A stretch of 64,000 bases of DNA from an uncultured Porphyromonadaceae bacterium (GTDB lineage Bacteria > Bacteroidota > Bacteroidia > Bacteroidales > Muribaculaceae): NCBI GenBank assembly GCA_946414395.1, contig CAMKOE010000011.1:1-64000 (forward strand), in the 5' to 3' direction. Of this stretch, positions 33,673 to 41,837 are shown in pieces. Under the pieces are notes generated by a model. It did no database searches and had not been told where the DNA came from. It was given only the letters and a program-made list of their open reading frames with translations. The first letter of the stretch is position 1. Every line of letters begins with the position of its first letter. The position numbers and the translations under genes were made by a program.

Positions 33673-33724
33673 TTTGTTGTCTTCCATTTGTGTTACAAAT
33701 TTTTTAAGGGTTAATACTCAGCGT

Positions 33725-34381
33725 TTAGAGGGCAAAGAACCAGATGAAGTAGCAAGCCTCTACAGCAAACAGGATAAACACGATCGTGGCCCACCACTTG
33801 GAGATGCACTGCCAGCGGGTGATCCACTTGTCATTGGCCGTACCCAGGGTCTGGAATGCGCTCCAGAAACCGTGGCTGATGTGGAACCACAGGGCGGCGA
33901 ACCAGATGAGGTAAATGGGGAGTACCCACAACTGGCTGAAGGTGGCCTTGAGGTAGAAGGTGCCGTTCATCACGTGGTCACCCATCAGTTCGGGCAACTG
34001 CATCTTGGCCCAGAACTGCGTCAGGTGCAGAACCATGACACCCAGAACGATGATACCCAGAACGAGCATGTTCTGTGAAGCCCACTCGACGTTCTTGGGA
34101 CGGGCGTTCACAGCATAGCGGTTGTTACCACGAGCCTTGCGGTTCTGGAACGTGAGGATGAACGCAAAGATGATGTGAATCGCGAAGCCGCCGGCCAGGA
34201 TCAACGTGCCCAGCACGGCATACCAGTTGGCACCGAGGAACTCGCAAATCGCGTCATAGGCCTCAAACGAGATGAGGGCCACAGCGTTCATCAGCGCATG
34301 GAATGTGACGAATAGGACAAGGAAGAGGCCGGTCACCGACATCACCACCTTGCGTCCTACAGATGAATTAGTTAACCACAT
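33725..34381 (-). CDS. frdC: Fumarate reductase/succinate dehydrogenase cytochrome b subunit
   Basis: Membrane anchor of complex II. The 218-residue protein has five predicted helices, with histidines positioned for two b hemes (FVTFHALMNAV, GGFAIHIIFAF, VLHLTQFWAK, WFHISHGFWSAFQ), as in the single-subunit type-B anchor of Wolinella and Bacteroides. It couples menaquinone oxidation to the FrdAB module. First gene of the operon; predicted -7 box 63 bases upstream. Confidence 0.93.
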   Translation of the reverse strand: MWLTNSSVGRKVVMSVTGLFLVLFVTFHALMNAVALISFEAYDAICEFLGANWYAVLGTLILAGGFAIHIIFAFILTFQNRKARGNNRYAVNARPKNVEWASQNMLVLGIIVLGVMVLHLTQFWAKMQLPELMGDHVMNGTFYLKATFSQLWVLPIYLIWFAALWFHISHGFWSAFQTLGTANDKWITRWQCISKWWATIVFILFAVEACYFIWFFAL

Positions 34382-34443
34382 AAAAATTGTTGTTTTTTAG
34401 TTATTAATTGAATTGTTAATTTTTTATTCGCTCAAATATCCTG

Positions 34444-34451
34444 CAAAGGTA
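34444..34451 (-). promoter_or_regulatory. Likely -7 box of the frdCAB operon
   Basis: TACCTTTG on the minus strand; a TTG lies upstream at 34477-34475 with a 23-base spacer, slightly longer than consensus. Predicted leader about 55 bases. Confidence 0.5.
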
Positions 34452-34497
34452 GTAAAAAATTTCCGTTTTCCCCACAACTACAACATTTTTCCCCCTC

Positions 34498-34685
34498 TCC
34501 CAGAAAAAAAGGAAAACAAGAAACACAAGAAAAACAATAAAAAATGGCCCTTCTTGCCTTCAGACGACGAGCGCCAATGCCATGGTATTTGTTGCACTTA
34601 TTGTTTCCATTTAATCAAAAAAAAGAAAGACAAGAAAGACATATGGAACCGTCCTTCTTGTCTTCTAGACCCTCTAGGGATGAGA
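34498..34685. repeat. Composite AT-rich intergenic repeat (gap queA-frdC)
   Basis: The gene-free stretch 34382-34688 contains, after the frd promoter, an A-rich run of AAGAAA/ACAAGAAA units, then ACGAGCGCCAATGCCATGG with GTATTTGTTGCACTTATTGT (34564-34604), then more AAGACAAGAAAGAC. The middle block recurs at 38179 and 44543. Its end (34650-34680) shows 9-base periodicity with CTTCTAG and CCTCTAG. Confidence 0.55.
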
Positions 34686-34688
34686 ATG

Positions 34689-35744
34689 TCAGTCGTTGAG
34701 GATGAGCATGGCGTCGCCGTAGGCACCGAAGCGGTACTTCTCGTCGATGGCGACCTGGTAGGCATTCATCGTCTGCTCGTAGCCGCCGAAGGCTGCCTGG
34801 GCCATCAGCATGATCGAGTAAGGCATGTGGAAGTTGGTCACCAGCGCGTCACAGGTAGTGCACTCGTAGGGCGGGAACAGGAACTTGTTGCTCCAGCCGC
34901 CATAGGGCTTGATGTGGCCGTTCATGCCCACGCAGGTCTCGAAGGCGCGCAGCACCGACGTGCCGATGGCGCACACCTTGTTACCGCCGTCGCGCAGGGT
35001 GTTGACCTTCTCGGCCAACTCGACGCTGACGTCCATCTCCTCGCTGTCCATGCGGTGCTTGGTCAGGTCCTCGACGTCGATGTCGCGGTAGGAGCCCAGG
35101 CTGATGTGCATCGTGATGAAGTCGCGGTCGATGTCATAGATCTCCATGCGGCGCATCAGTTCACGGGAGAAGTGCAAGCCTGCAGCAGGAGCCACCACAG
35201 CACCCTCCTTGCTGGCAAAGATGGTCTGGTAGCGCTCGGCATCCTCGGGTTCGGCATCGCGGTTGATGTAATAGGGCAACGGCGTGGTACCCAGGTTGTA
35301 CAAGTCCTTCTTGAACTGGTCGTGGTCGCCGTCATAGAGGAATCGCAGCGTGCGGCCGCGCGAGGTGGTGTTGTCGATGACCTCGGCCACCATCGAGTCG
35401 TCCAGGCCAAAGTAGAGTTTGTTGCCGATGCGTATCTTGCGTGCGGGCTCAACCAGCACGTCCCACAACTTGTTGCTGGGATTCAACTCGCGCAGCAGGA
35501 ACACCTCGATGCGGGCGCCCGTCTTTTCCTTGTTGCCAAACAACTTGGCGGGGAAGACCTGGGTGTCGTTGAACACAAACAGGTCATGCGGGTTGAAGTA
35601 CTGGAGTATCTCCTTGAACACTCGGTGCTCAATCTCGTTGCTGCGCTTGTGCAGCACCATCAGGCGTGACTCGTCACGCACGGGAGCGGGATAGGAGGCA
35701 ATGAGTTCCTCGGGCATCCGGGTATTGAATTCTGAAAGTTTCAT
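34689..35744 (-). CDS. queA: S-adenosylmethionine:tRNA ribosyltransferase-isomerase
   Basis: Transfers and isomerises the ribosyl moiety of SAM to 7-aminomethyl-7-deazaguanine at tRNA position 34, forming epoxyqueuosine. The 351-residue length is standard. Recognisable blocks include the N-terminal LPEELIASYPAPVRDESRLM-like region, VAPAAGLHFS, TMHISLGSYRDI and the C-terminal TNFHMPYSIMLMAQAAFGG. Downstream of truB with a 63-base gap, so probably the last gene of the DUF3098-uppP-truB-queA unit. Other queuosine genes are not in the window. Confidence 0.95.
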   Translation of the reverse strand: MKLSEFNTRMPEELIASYPAPVRDESRLMVLHKRSNEIEHRVFKEILQYFNPHDLFVFNDTQVFPAKLFGNKEKTGARIEVFLLRELNPSNKLWDVLVEPARKIRIGNKLYFGLDDSMVAEVIDNTTSRGRTLRFLYDGDHDQFKKDLYNLGTTPLPYYINRDAEPEDAERYQTIFASKEGAVVAPAAGLHFSRELMRRMEIYDIDRDFITMHISLGSYRDIDVEDLTKHRMDSEEMDVSVELAEKVNTLRDGGNKVCAIGTSVLRAFETCVGMNGHIKPYGGWSNKFLFPPYECTTCDALVTNFHMPYSIMLMAQAAFGGYEQTMNAYQVAIDEKYRFGAYGDAMLILND

Positions 35745-35807
35745 GACTTTATATTATAGAGTTGTAAGTTTTGAGTTTTCAGTTTTAAGTAAGGCCTGTA
35801 CTGTCCT

Positions 35808-36659
35808 TTACTTGATTTGGGAGGTGCGCTTAGGGGGCGCGGTGCAGTTTTTTGCTTGCTTGCGGGCGGCGTGCTCGGCCTTCTGGCGGGCGGCGCGCTC
35901 ACGGTTTTCCTGCCGCTCACGCTCGAGGCGCTCGGCGGCGGCCTGCTCGGGCGAGACATAGGTCTCGGCGTCCAGTTTCTCGACCAGGGCCTCGAGGGTG
36001 AGGCACTTGTCGATGGTCACCTCCCCCACGCGGGTGCGGCGCAGGGCCGTCAAGTGGGCTCCGCTGCCCAGGGCCTCGCCGATGTCGCGTGCCAGGGCGC
36101 GGATATAGGTGCCCTTGCTGCACACGACGCGTATCTGCAACGTGGGCTCCTCGGGCAATCCGCACTGGAGCACCTCGATCTCGTCGATGACAAGAGTCTT
36201 GGGGCGGATTTCCACGTCCTGCCCCTTGCGGGCCAACTTGTAGGCAGGCTTGCCGTCGATCTTGCAGGCCGAGAACGAGGGCGGCACCTGTTCAATGCTG
36301 CCCGTGAAGCGCTCACGCAGCACGCGGTCGATGAGCGGACGGTCGATGTGGCGCCACTCGAATGTGGCATCCACCTCGGTCTCCAGGTCATAACTGGGTG
36401 TGGTAGCGCCCAGGCGCAGGTCGGCGATATACTCCTTGACACCTGCCTGCAACTCGTCGATGCGCTTGGTGGCATGGCCGGTGCACAGCAGCAGCACGCC
36501 TGTTGCCAGCGGGTCGAGGGTGCCGGCATGCCCCACCTTGACCTGGCGCGTCCCCAGATGGGTGCGCAGCACGGCTCGCACCTTCTTGACGGCGGCAAAC
36601 GAGGTCATTCTCAACGGCTTGTCGATGCAGAATATTTCACCTTCTATCGGATTCAGCAT
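35808..36659 (-). CDS. truB: tRNA pseudouridine(55) synthase
   Basis: Forms pseudouridine 55 in the T-loop of tRNAs. The catalytic aspartate is D49 in VGHAGTLDPLATG (42-54), with the later PPSFSACKIDGKPAY substrate segment and CSKGTYIRALARDIG. At 283 residues it carries an extra basic C-terminal tail rich in Arg, Glu and Ala (about 240-283) instead of a PUA domain, likely contributing to RNA binding. Lies between uppP and queA in the same direction. Confidence 0.95.
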   Translation of the reverse strand: MLNPIEGEIFCIDKPLRMTSFAAVKKVRAVLRTHLGTRQVKVGHAGTLDPLATGVLLLCTGHATKRIDELQAGVKEYIADLRLGATTPSYDLETEVDATFEWRHIDRPLIDRVLRERFTGSIEQVPPSFSACKIDGKPAYKLARKGQDVEIRPKTLVIDEIEVLQCGLPEEPTLQIRVVCSKGTYIRALARDIGEALGSGAHLTALRRTRVGEVTIDKCLTLEALVEKLDAETYVSPEQAAAERLERERQENRERAARQKAEHAARKQAKNCTAPPKRTSQIK

Positions 36660-36756
36660 ATTTTATTCTTTCAAAACGGAAAACGCCAGTCACACTACTA
36701 TTGATGTGACATGTTGCGCTTGTTGCTTTTCTTTATTTTTATCTATGCGCCCTTTT

Positions 36757-37572
36757 TTACATTGCGGGAGCGGGCATCCACTGCGACAGGGCGATGGCGG
36801 CTAGGCCGGCGATGATGCAATACACGCCGAACCACACCAGTTTGCCCCGCTTGACGATATTGATCATCCACTTGCAGGCCACACAACCGGCGACAAAGGC
36901 GGCAATGAAGCCCACCACCAGCGGCAACGTGTCTATGCCGCCGAGGGCCTCCTCGCCCTTGACGGCCTTGAGCACATCGAGCAGGGCCTCGCCCAGGATG
37001 GGCGGGATGACCATCAGGAAGGAGAACTGGGCCAGCGACTCCTTCTTGTTACCCAACAGCAGACCCGTGGCGATGGTGCTGCCCGAGCGCGACAGGCCGG
37101 GCATCACGGCACACGCCTGGGCGATGCCGATGACGAGGGCATCTCGCCAGGAAATACGCTCCTTCACGCGCGGCTTGGCATAGTAGGAGAAGATGAGCAA
37201 GGCGGCCGTCAAGAGCAGCATGCAGCCCACAATGAGCAGTCCGCTGCCAAAGATTTCATCCACCGTGTCCTTGAAGAACACGCCCACGATGCCGATGGGG
37301 ATCATCGACACGAGGATGTTGATGAAGTACTTGGTCGCGTCGTTCATCTTGAACTTGAACAGGCCCTTGAGGATCCAGTCAATCTCACTCCACAGCACGA
37401 CAAAGGTGCTCAACACCGTGGCCACGTGGACCAGGATGGTAAACGTCAAGTTGTCGGCACCGTCGATGCCGAACAGGTAACTGCCGATGGCCAGGTGGCC
37501 ACTGCTACTCACAGGGAGATACTCCGTCAGACCCTGGACAATGCCCAGAATCAACGCTTCAATCCAACTCAT
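36757..37572 (-). CDS. uppP: Undecaprenyl-diphosphate phosphatase
   Basis: Integral membrane phosphatase that recycles undecaprenyl pyrophosphate to the monophosphate carrier used for peptidoglycan and glycan export. The two BacA signatures are present: [14 protein letters not shown] (14-27, with catalytic Glu17) and [14 protein letters not shown]. Eight predicted helices in 271 residues. Follows the DUF3098 gene after only five bases, a pairing that is standard in Bacteroidota. Confidence 0.95.
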   Translation of the reverse strand: MSWIEALILGIVQGLTEYLPVSSSGHLAIGSYLFGIDGADNLTFTILVHVATVLSTFVVLWSEIDWILKGLFKFKMNDATKYFINILVSMIPIGIVGVFFKDTVDEIFGSGLLIVGCMLLLTAALLIFSYYAKPRVKERISWRDALVIGIAQACAVMPGLSRSGSTIATGLLLGNKKESLAQFSFLMVIPPILGEALLDVLKAVKGEEALGGIDTLPLVVGFIAAFVAGCVACKWMINIVKRGKLVWFGVYCIIAGLAAIALSQWMPAPAM

Positions 37573-37577
37573 GCCGT

Positions 37578-37886
37578 TTATGCGTTATCCTCGTCGTTGT
37601 TATTGTTAACCTGATGATTGTCTTTCTTGCGATAGATGATGGCAAATGCCATGAGCACAAAGCCCAGGAAGGCAATAATCGGGCCCGTGGTCACACGGCT
37701 GCTCTCAAACAGGTCCTTGTTGAACGTGTCGCCCACATTGGCGCTGCCCGTCATCAGCCAGAAACCGATGACAATCAACAGCAGGCACACGCCCATCATG
37801 ATGAAGTTGATTTTGCACAGCGGATAAGTGACCTTACCATCATTTGCCTTGTTCTCGACCTGAGATTTCTTTTCTTGAGTTGCCAT
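37578..37886 (-). CDS. DUF3098 family membrane protein
   Basis: A 102-residue protein with two membrane helices (about 27-46 and 68-86) and charged ends; the inter-helix loop has [18 protein letters not shown]. It belongs to DUF3098, a Bacteroidota family of unknown function that usually lies between ftsX and uppP. Here the uppP side is conserved, but no ftsX is found upstream: the next gene is an aldo/keto reductase 402 bases away. First gene of the operon, with a promoter at 37974-38004. Confidence 0.85.
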   Translation of the reverse strand: MATQEKKSQVENKANDGKVTYPLCKINFIMMGVCLLLIVIGFWLMTGSANVGDTFNKDLFESSRVTTGPIIAFLGFVLMAFAIIYRKKDNHQVNNNNDEDNA

Positions 37887-37973
37887 TATTCCTTATTGTC
37901 TTTAGATTCTTGTCCTAGATGTTTTAATCGCAGTTCCAGGGTATGCAATAGCGCATATCACTGCAATTTGGCG

Positions 37974-38004
37974 CAAAATTACAACATCCAGGGCCGTTTG
38001 TCAA
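37974..38004 (-). promoter_or_regulatory. Promoter of the DUF3098-uppP-truB-queA operon
   Basis: Minus strand TTG (38004-38002), 20-base spacer, TAATTTTG (37981-37974), giving a leader of about 80 bases to the ATG at 37886. Confidence 0.6.
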
Positions 38005-38059
38005 GACTTTAGCCCCGATTTTACAATCTTTTAAGTAATTCTGCGGCAATCGCAACTAT

Positions 38060-38230
38060 TCAGCGATTTCATCTCACGCCAAGCCGCTAAGCCGCTAAGT
38101 CATTAATTCAAAAGCATTTATAAACACTAATCAAAAGAGATAAAAGATAATAATTGTCTTTCTTGTCTTCAAACCACAAGAGCACGGATGCCTTGGTATT
38201 GTATTTATTGTACTTATTGTCTTCTCTTTA
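38060..38230. repeat. Composite intergenic repeat (gap DUF3098-aldo/keto reductase)
   Basis: The gap 37887-38288 contains no gene beyond the promoter. It holds the block ATTCAGCGATTTCATC then TCACGCCAAGCCGCTAAG (38058-38091, followed by another CCGCTAAG), an AT-rich middle, then AGAGCACGGATGCCTTGGTA with TTATTGTACTTATTGT (38180-38220). Both blocks recur in the same order at 44359-44590. Confidence 0.65.
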
Positions 38231-38288
38231 ACTTATCAAACAACCCCAAAAACAGAGCACCATGGTGCGAGACGGGGAACAGATGAGG

Positions 38289-39413
38289 CTATTCCTCAAA
38301 GGCGGCTACCACCTTCTTGAGGTTGTCGATAATGTCAATGTGCTGGGGGCACTGTGCCTCGCACTGGCCGCACTCGACACACTCGCTGGCCTTGCCGTGG
38401 TGCTTGGTCAGCAGGTCGTAGTAGAGTTTGGTGTTGCCGCGCTGCTCCTTGGCGCCGAAGTGCTGCAACGTGTTGTACAGGTTGAAGTACTCGGGAATGG
38501 CAATCTGCTGCGGACAGCCGTCAGTGCAGTAATGACAGGCTGTGCACGGCACCGCGATGGAGTCGCGGATAACCTGGGTAGCACGGGCGATGATGGCCTG
38601 CTCCTCATCGTTGAGCGGCTGGAAGTTCTGCATGTAGGACGTATTGTCCTTGAGTTGCTCCATATTGCTCATACCGCTCAAGACTGTCAACACACTGGGC
38701 AACGAGGCGCAGTAGCGGATGGCCCATGAGGCAATGCTCGCATCGGGCGCATAGTCCTTGAACATGCGCTCGACCGCCTCGGGCACTCGGGCCAGCGAGC
38801 CGCCCTTGACAGGCTCCATCACGATGACAGGCTTGCCGTGCTCGACACACAGGTCATAACAGGTGCGGGCCTCGATGGCGGGGCTGTCCCAGTCGATATA
38901 GTTGATCTGCAATTGCACGTATTCGGCCTCTGGGTGACGGTCGAGAATGTCGGCCAGCAGCGCCGAGTCGTCATGGAACGAGAAGCCGATGTGGCGGATG
39001 TGGCCCTCAGCCTTCTTGCGGGCGATGAACTGCCACCCGCCCATGCGCTCCATCACCTCGACACGCTCGCGATTGAGGGCATGCAGCCAGTAGTAGTCAA
39101 AATAATCGACACCGCACTTCTCCAGTTGCTCGTTGAAGATGCGCTCCAGGTCGCTTTCCTCCTTGATGGCCCAGACCGGCATCTTGCTCGTCACCGTGAA
39201 TGACTCGCGCGGATAGCGCTTGACTACAGCCTCGCGCAAGGCCGTCTCGCTGGCGCCGCCGTGGTAGGGATAGGCGGTATCAAAGTAGGTGAAGCCGCGC
39301 TCCATGTACACATCGACCATCTCCTTGAACTTCTCGATGTCGATACTCGTCTGGTCATCAGGGTTGGTCAGCGGCAAGCGCATGAGCCCAAATCCAAGTT
39401 TTCTCATTGTCAT
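38289..39413 (-). CDS. Aldo/keto reductase with C-terminal ferredoxin-like domain (cytoplasmic)
   Basis: A 374-residue protein: an aldo/keto reductase barrel (about 1-270) with YFDTAYPYHGG near 40-50 holding the catalytic Asp and Tyr, a Lys in TSKMPVW, and the histidine of YYWLHALNRE; then a C-terminal domain with two [4Fe-4S] motifs, CTACHYCTDGCPQ and CVECGQCEAQCPQ. This AKR-ferredoxin combination is common in anaerobes; electron donor and substrate are unknown. It has no export signal, unlike its paralogue at 61451-62899. Last gene of the rnr-mtaB-GT2 unit. Confidence 0.88.
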   Translation of the reverse strand: MTMRKLGFGLMRLPLTNPDDQTSIDIEKFKEMVDVYMERGFTYFDTAYPYHGGASETALREAVVKRYPRESFTVTSKMPVWAIKEESDLERIFNEQLEKCGVDYFDYYWLHALNRERVEVMERMGGWQFIARKKAEGHIRHIGFSFHDDSALLADILDRHPEAEYVQLQINYIDWDSPAIEARTCYDLCVEHGKPVIVMEPVKGGSLARVPEAVERMFKDYAPDASIASWAIRYCASLPSVLTVLSGMSNMEQLKDNTSYMQNFQPLNDEEQAIIARATQVIRDSIAVPCTACHYCTDGCPQQIAIPEYFNLYNTLQHFGAKEQRGNTKLYYDLLTKHHGKASECVECGQCEAQCPQHIDIIDNLKKVVAAFEE

Positions 39414-39443
39414 TCTTTTTTAATTATAGAGGGCCTATATCGT

Positions 39444-40463
39444 TTATTTCATTTTCAGGTCGGTGAAGCGTTTCACGCCTCGCAGGTAGTGGGCAGTGAT
39501 GATGTTGACACGCTCTTCGGGCAACTCGCGCAGCAGGTTGACCGTGGGTTGCGAGGTGTAACCCGAACGCATCCTGCGGAAATCCCTGTGGGCGCGGACA
39601 ATGGCCCACGCGTCACCACCGTGCAACTTGGCCAGCGCCATCCCGAAGGCCAGCGTGTCCATCAACCGGCGGATGAAAAGCAGGCGCTTGCCCTCCTGGA
39701 CCGGCAGATTCTTGTGCAGCAGCAACAGGTTGTTGCGAAAGTTCAGGTAGGTCTTGCGGGGGTTGCCCTGCGGCAGGCTGCCACCGCCCAAGTGATAGAC
39801 ATGGCTCGACGGCACCATCATCAGGTCATGGCCGGCCAGACGGATGCGCCAGCACAGGTCTATCTCCTCCATGTGGGCAAAAAAGGCCTCATCCAGGCCG
39901 CCGACGTCCTGATACAGTCCGCTGCGCACCATCAAGCAGGCACCCGTGGCCCAGAAGACGCTCTTGGGCCCGTTGTCATACTGGCCCTTGTCCTCCTCGA
40001 CGAATTCAAAGATGCGTCCGCGGCAATAGGGATAGCCGTGACAGTCGATGTAACCGCCGGCAGCCCCGGCATACTCAAACATGGGCTTGTCGCCAGCGCC
40101 GTCCTTGAGCAACTTGGGCATCACGGCGCCCACGCCGGGATGTGCCTCCATGTAGTCCAGCAGGGGGTTGAGCCACCCTCGGGGGGTGCGCACGTCGCTG
40201 TTGAGCAACACCGTATAGGGGTACATCGTCTGGCCGATGGCCAGGTTATAGCCGCCGGCAAAGCCGTGATTGGCGTCAAAGCGCAACGTCTTGACACCGG
40301 GAAACTCATCTTGTAGCACCTGCATGCTGGCATCGGTGCTGCCGTTATCGGCGACGATGATGTCGGCAATGGCGTCATCGGTGCCCTCAATCACAGTGGG
40401 CAGGTAACGGCGCAGCAGGGCGGCTCCGTTCCAGTTGAGGATAATGACTGCAACCTTTTTCAT
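39444..40463 (-). CDS. Glycosyltransferase family 2
   Basis: A 339-residue GT2 enzyme of the rhamnosyltransferase-like group. N-terminal IILNWNGAALLRRYLPTV (7-24), the nucleotide-binding VADNGSTDAS near 40 and LLNSDVRTPRGW with the metal-binding DxD-equivalent (NSDV), and the acceptor-side EIDLCWRIRLAG (about 207). The C-terminal 80 residues are amphipathic and basic, suited to membrane association. Acts on a surface glycan with unknown sugar. Seventeen bases after mtaB and 30 before the aldo/keto reductase, so co-transcribed. Confidence 0.88.
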   Translation of the reverse strand: MKKVAVIILNWNGAALLRRYLPTVIEGTDDAIADIIVADNGSTDASMQVLQDEFPGVKTLRFDANHGFAGGYNLAIGQTMYPYTVLLNSDVRTPRGWLNPLLDYMEAHPGVGAVMPKLLKDGAGDKPMFEYAGAAGGYIDCHGYPYCRGRIFEFVEEDKGQYDNGPKSVFWATGACLMVRSGLYQDVGGLDEAFFAHMEEIDLCWRIRLAGHDLMMVPSSHVYHLGGGSLPQGNPRKTYLNFRNNLLLLHKNLPVQEGKRLLFIRRLMDTLAFGMALAKLHGGDAWAIVRAHRDFRRMRSGYTSQPTVNLLRELPEERVNIITAHYLRGVKRFTDLKMK

Positions 40464-40480
40464 ACAAAAAAATTATCTTA

Positions 40481-41791
40481 TTACTCGTTCACGACCACGG
40501 CATCAACGCTCAAGTCGTCATTCAGGGTCAGTAGTTTCACGTTTACAATCTTGTTGGCCAGGCTCATGTCGGGCTCCACGTTCACGCGGATGTAGTTGTC
40601 GGTGAAACCGTGCATCTTGCCCTTGCCGCGGCCATGCTCCAGCAACACGGGACGCACGGTGCCCAGGTAGCGCCGCATGAAGTCGGCCTGCTTGCTGTCG
40701 CTCAGGGCTATCATGCGTGCCGCACGTTCCTGCTTGTCCTGCTGGGTGACAATATAGGGGATGCGCAGGGCCATCGTGCCGGGGCGCTCACTGTAGGGGA
40801 ACACGTGCAGGTGCTGCACGTCCAGGCCAGCGATGAAGTTGAAACTGTCTTCAAACAGGTCGGGCGTCTCGCCGCGGGTTCCCACCATCACGTCAACACC
40901 GATGAAGCAATCGGGCATCCTGTCACGGCAACGCTCCACTTTGTCGGCAAACAACTGGCGCTCATAGTGGCGGCGCATCAACTTCAGGACCGGGTCACTG
41001 CCGCTCTGCAGCGGGATGTGGAAATGGGGCATGAATGCCCTCGACTGGGCGCACCAGTCGATAATCTCGTCGGTCAGCAGGTCGGGTTCTATCGACGATA
41101 TGCGGTAACGCTCGACGCCCTCGATATCGTCAAGGGCCTTGAGCAGGTCGAGAAACGACTCGCCCGTGTTCTTGCCAAAGTCGCCGATATTCACGCCCGT
41201 GATGACGATTTCCTTGCCGCCCTCGGTTGCCACCTCGCGGGCTTGACGGGTAAGGTCGGCGATGGTGCCGCTGCGGCTGCGGCCACGGGCGGCGGGAATG
41301 GTGCAGTAACTGCACCAGTAGTCACAGCCGTCCTGCACCTTGAGCCAGTAGCGGGTGCGGTCTCCGCGGTCACAGGATGGCGAGAACGTGCGTATGTCCA
41401 GCGACGGGGTCACCGCCAACCGTTGCTGGCGGTCCTCAAACCACTGCATGACATAGCGCGCTATCTCGGCCTTGTGCTCACTGCCCAGCACGATGTCCAC
41501 GCCATCAATCTCGGCAATTTCCTTGCCCTTGAGTTGGGCATAGCACCCTGTTACAACCATCAACGCGCCGGGGTACTGGCGGATGAGGTGGCGGATGTGC
41601 TGGCGGCACTTGCTGTCGGCCAGAGCCGTCACGCTGCACGTGTTCACCACACACACGTCGGGCACCTCGCCAGGAGCGGCGGGCACGATGCCATGCTCGG
41701 CCAGCAGGGACTGCATGGTGGCGGTTTCCGAGAAGTTGAGTTTGCAACCCAGGGTCTCGAGTTTAACCCTATGAAGGACGTTATCGCTCAT
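40481..41791 (-). CDS. mtaB: tRNA t6A37 methylthiotransferase
   Basis: Radical SAM enzyme that adds a methylthio group to t6A37 in tRNAs decoding ANN codons. The 436-residue protein starts VKLETLGCKLNFSETATM, the MtaB-type version of the N-terminal cluster domain, and has the radical SAM motif in GCDYWCSYCTIPAARGRSRS and a C-terminal TRAM-like portion with NYIRVNV. The GCKLN start and length separate it from MiaB at 6.8 kb. Follows rnr by 46 bases. Confidence 0.93.
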   Translation of the reverse strand: MSDNVLHRVKLETLGCKLNFSETATMQSLLAEHGIVPAAPGEVPDVCVVNTCSVTALADSKCRQHIRHLIRQYPGALMVVTGCYAQLKGKEIAEIDGVDIVLGSEHKAEIARYVMQWFEDRQQRLAVTPSLDIRTFSPSCDRGDRTRYWLKVQDGCDYWCSYCTIPAARGRSRSGTIADLTRQAREVATEGGKEIVITGVNIGDFGKNTGESFLDLLKALDDIEGVERYRISSIEPDLLTDEIIDWCAQSRAFMPHFHIPLQSGSDPVLKLMRRHYERQLFADKVERCRDRMPDCFIGVDVMVGTRGETPDLFEDSFNFIAGLDVQHLHVFPYSERPGTMALRIPYIVTQQDKQERAARMIALSDSKQADFMRRYLGTVRPVLLEHGRGKGKMHGFTDNYIRVNVEPDMSLANKIVNVKLLTLNDDLSVDAVVVNE

Positions 41792-41837
41792 GCTATTCTA
41801 TCGGGGTAACGGATGGGACGGATCATGCGGATGACGG

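Noticed and set aside
31729-33714. A 661-codon open frame opposite frdA
   Set aside because: Shadow of a highly expressed, codon-biased gene; no recognisable protein features.
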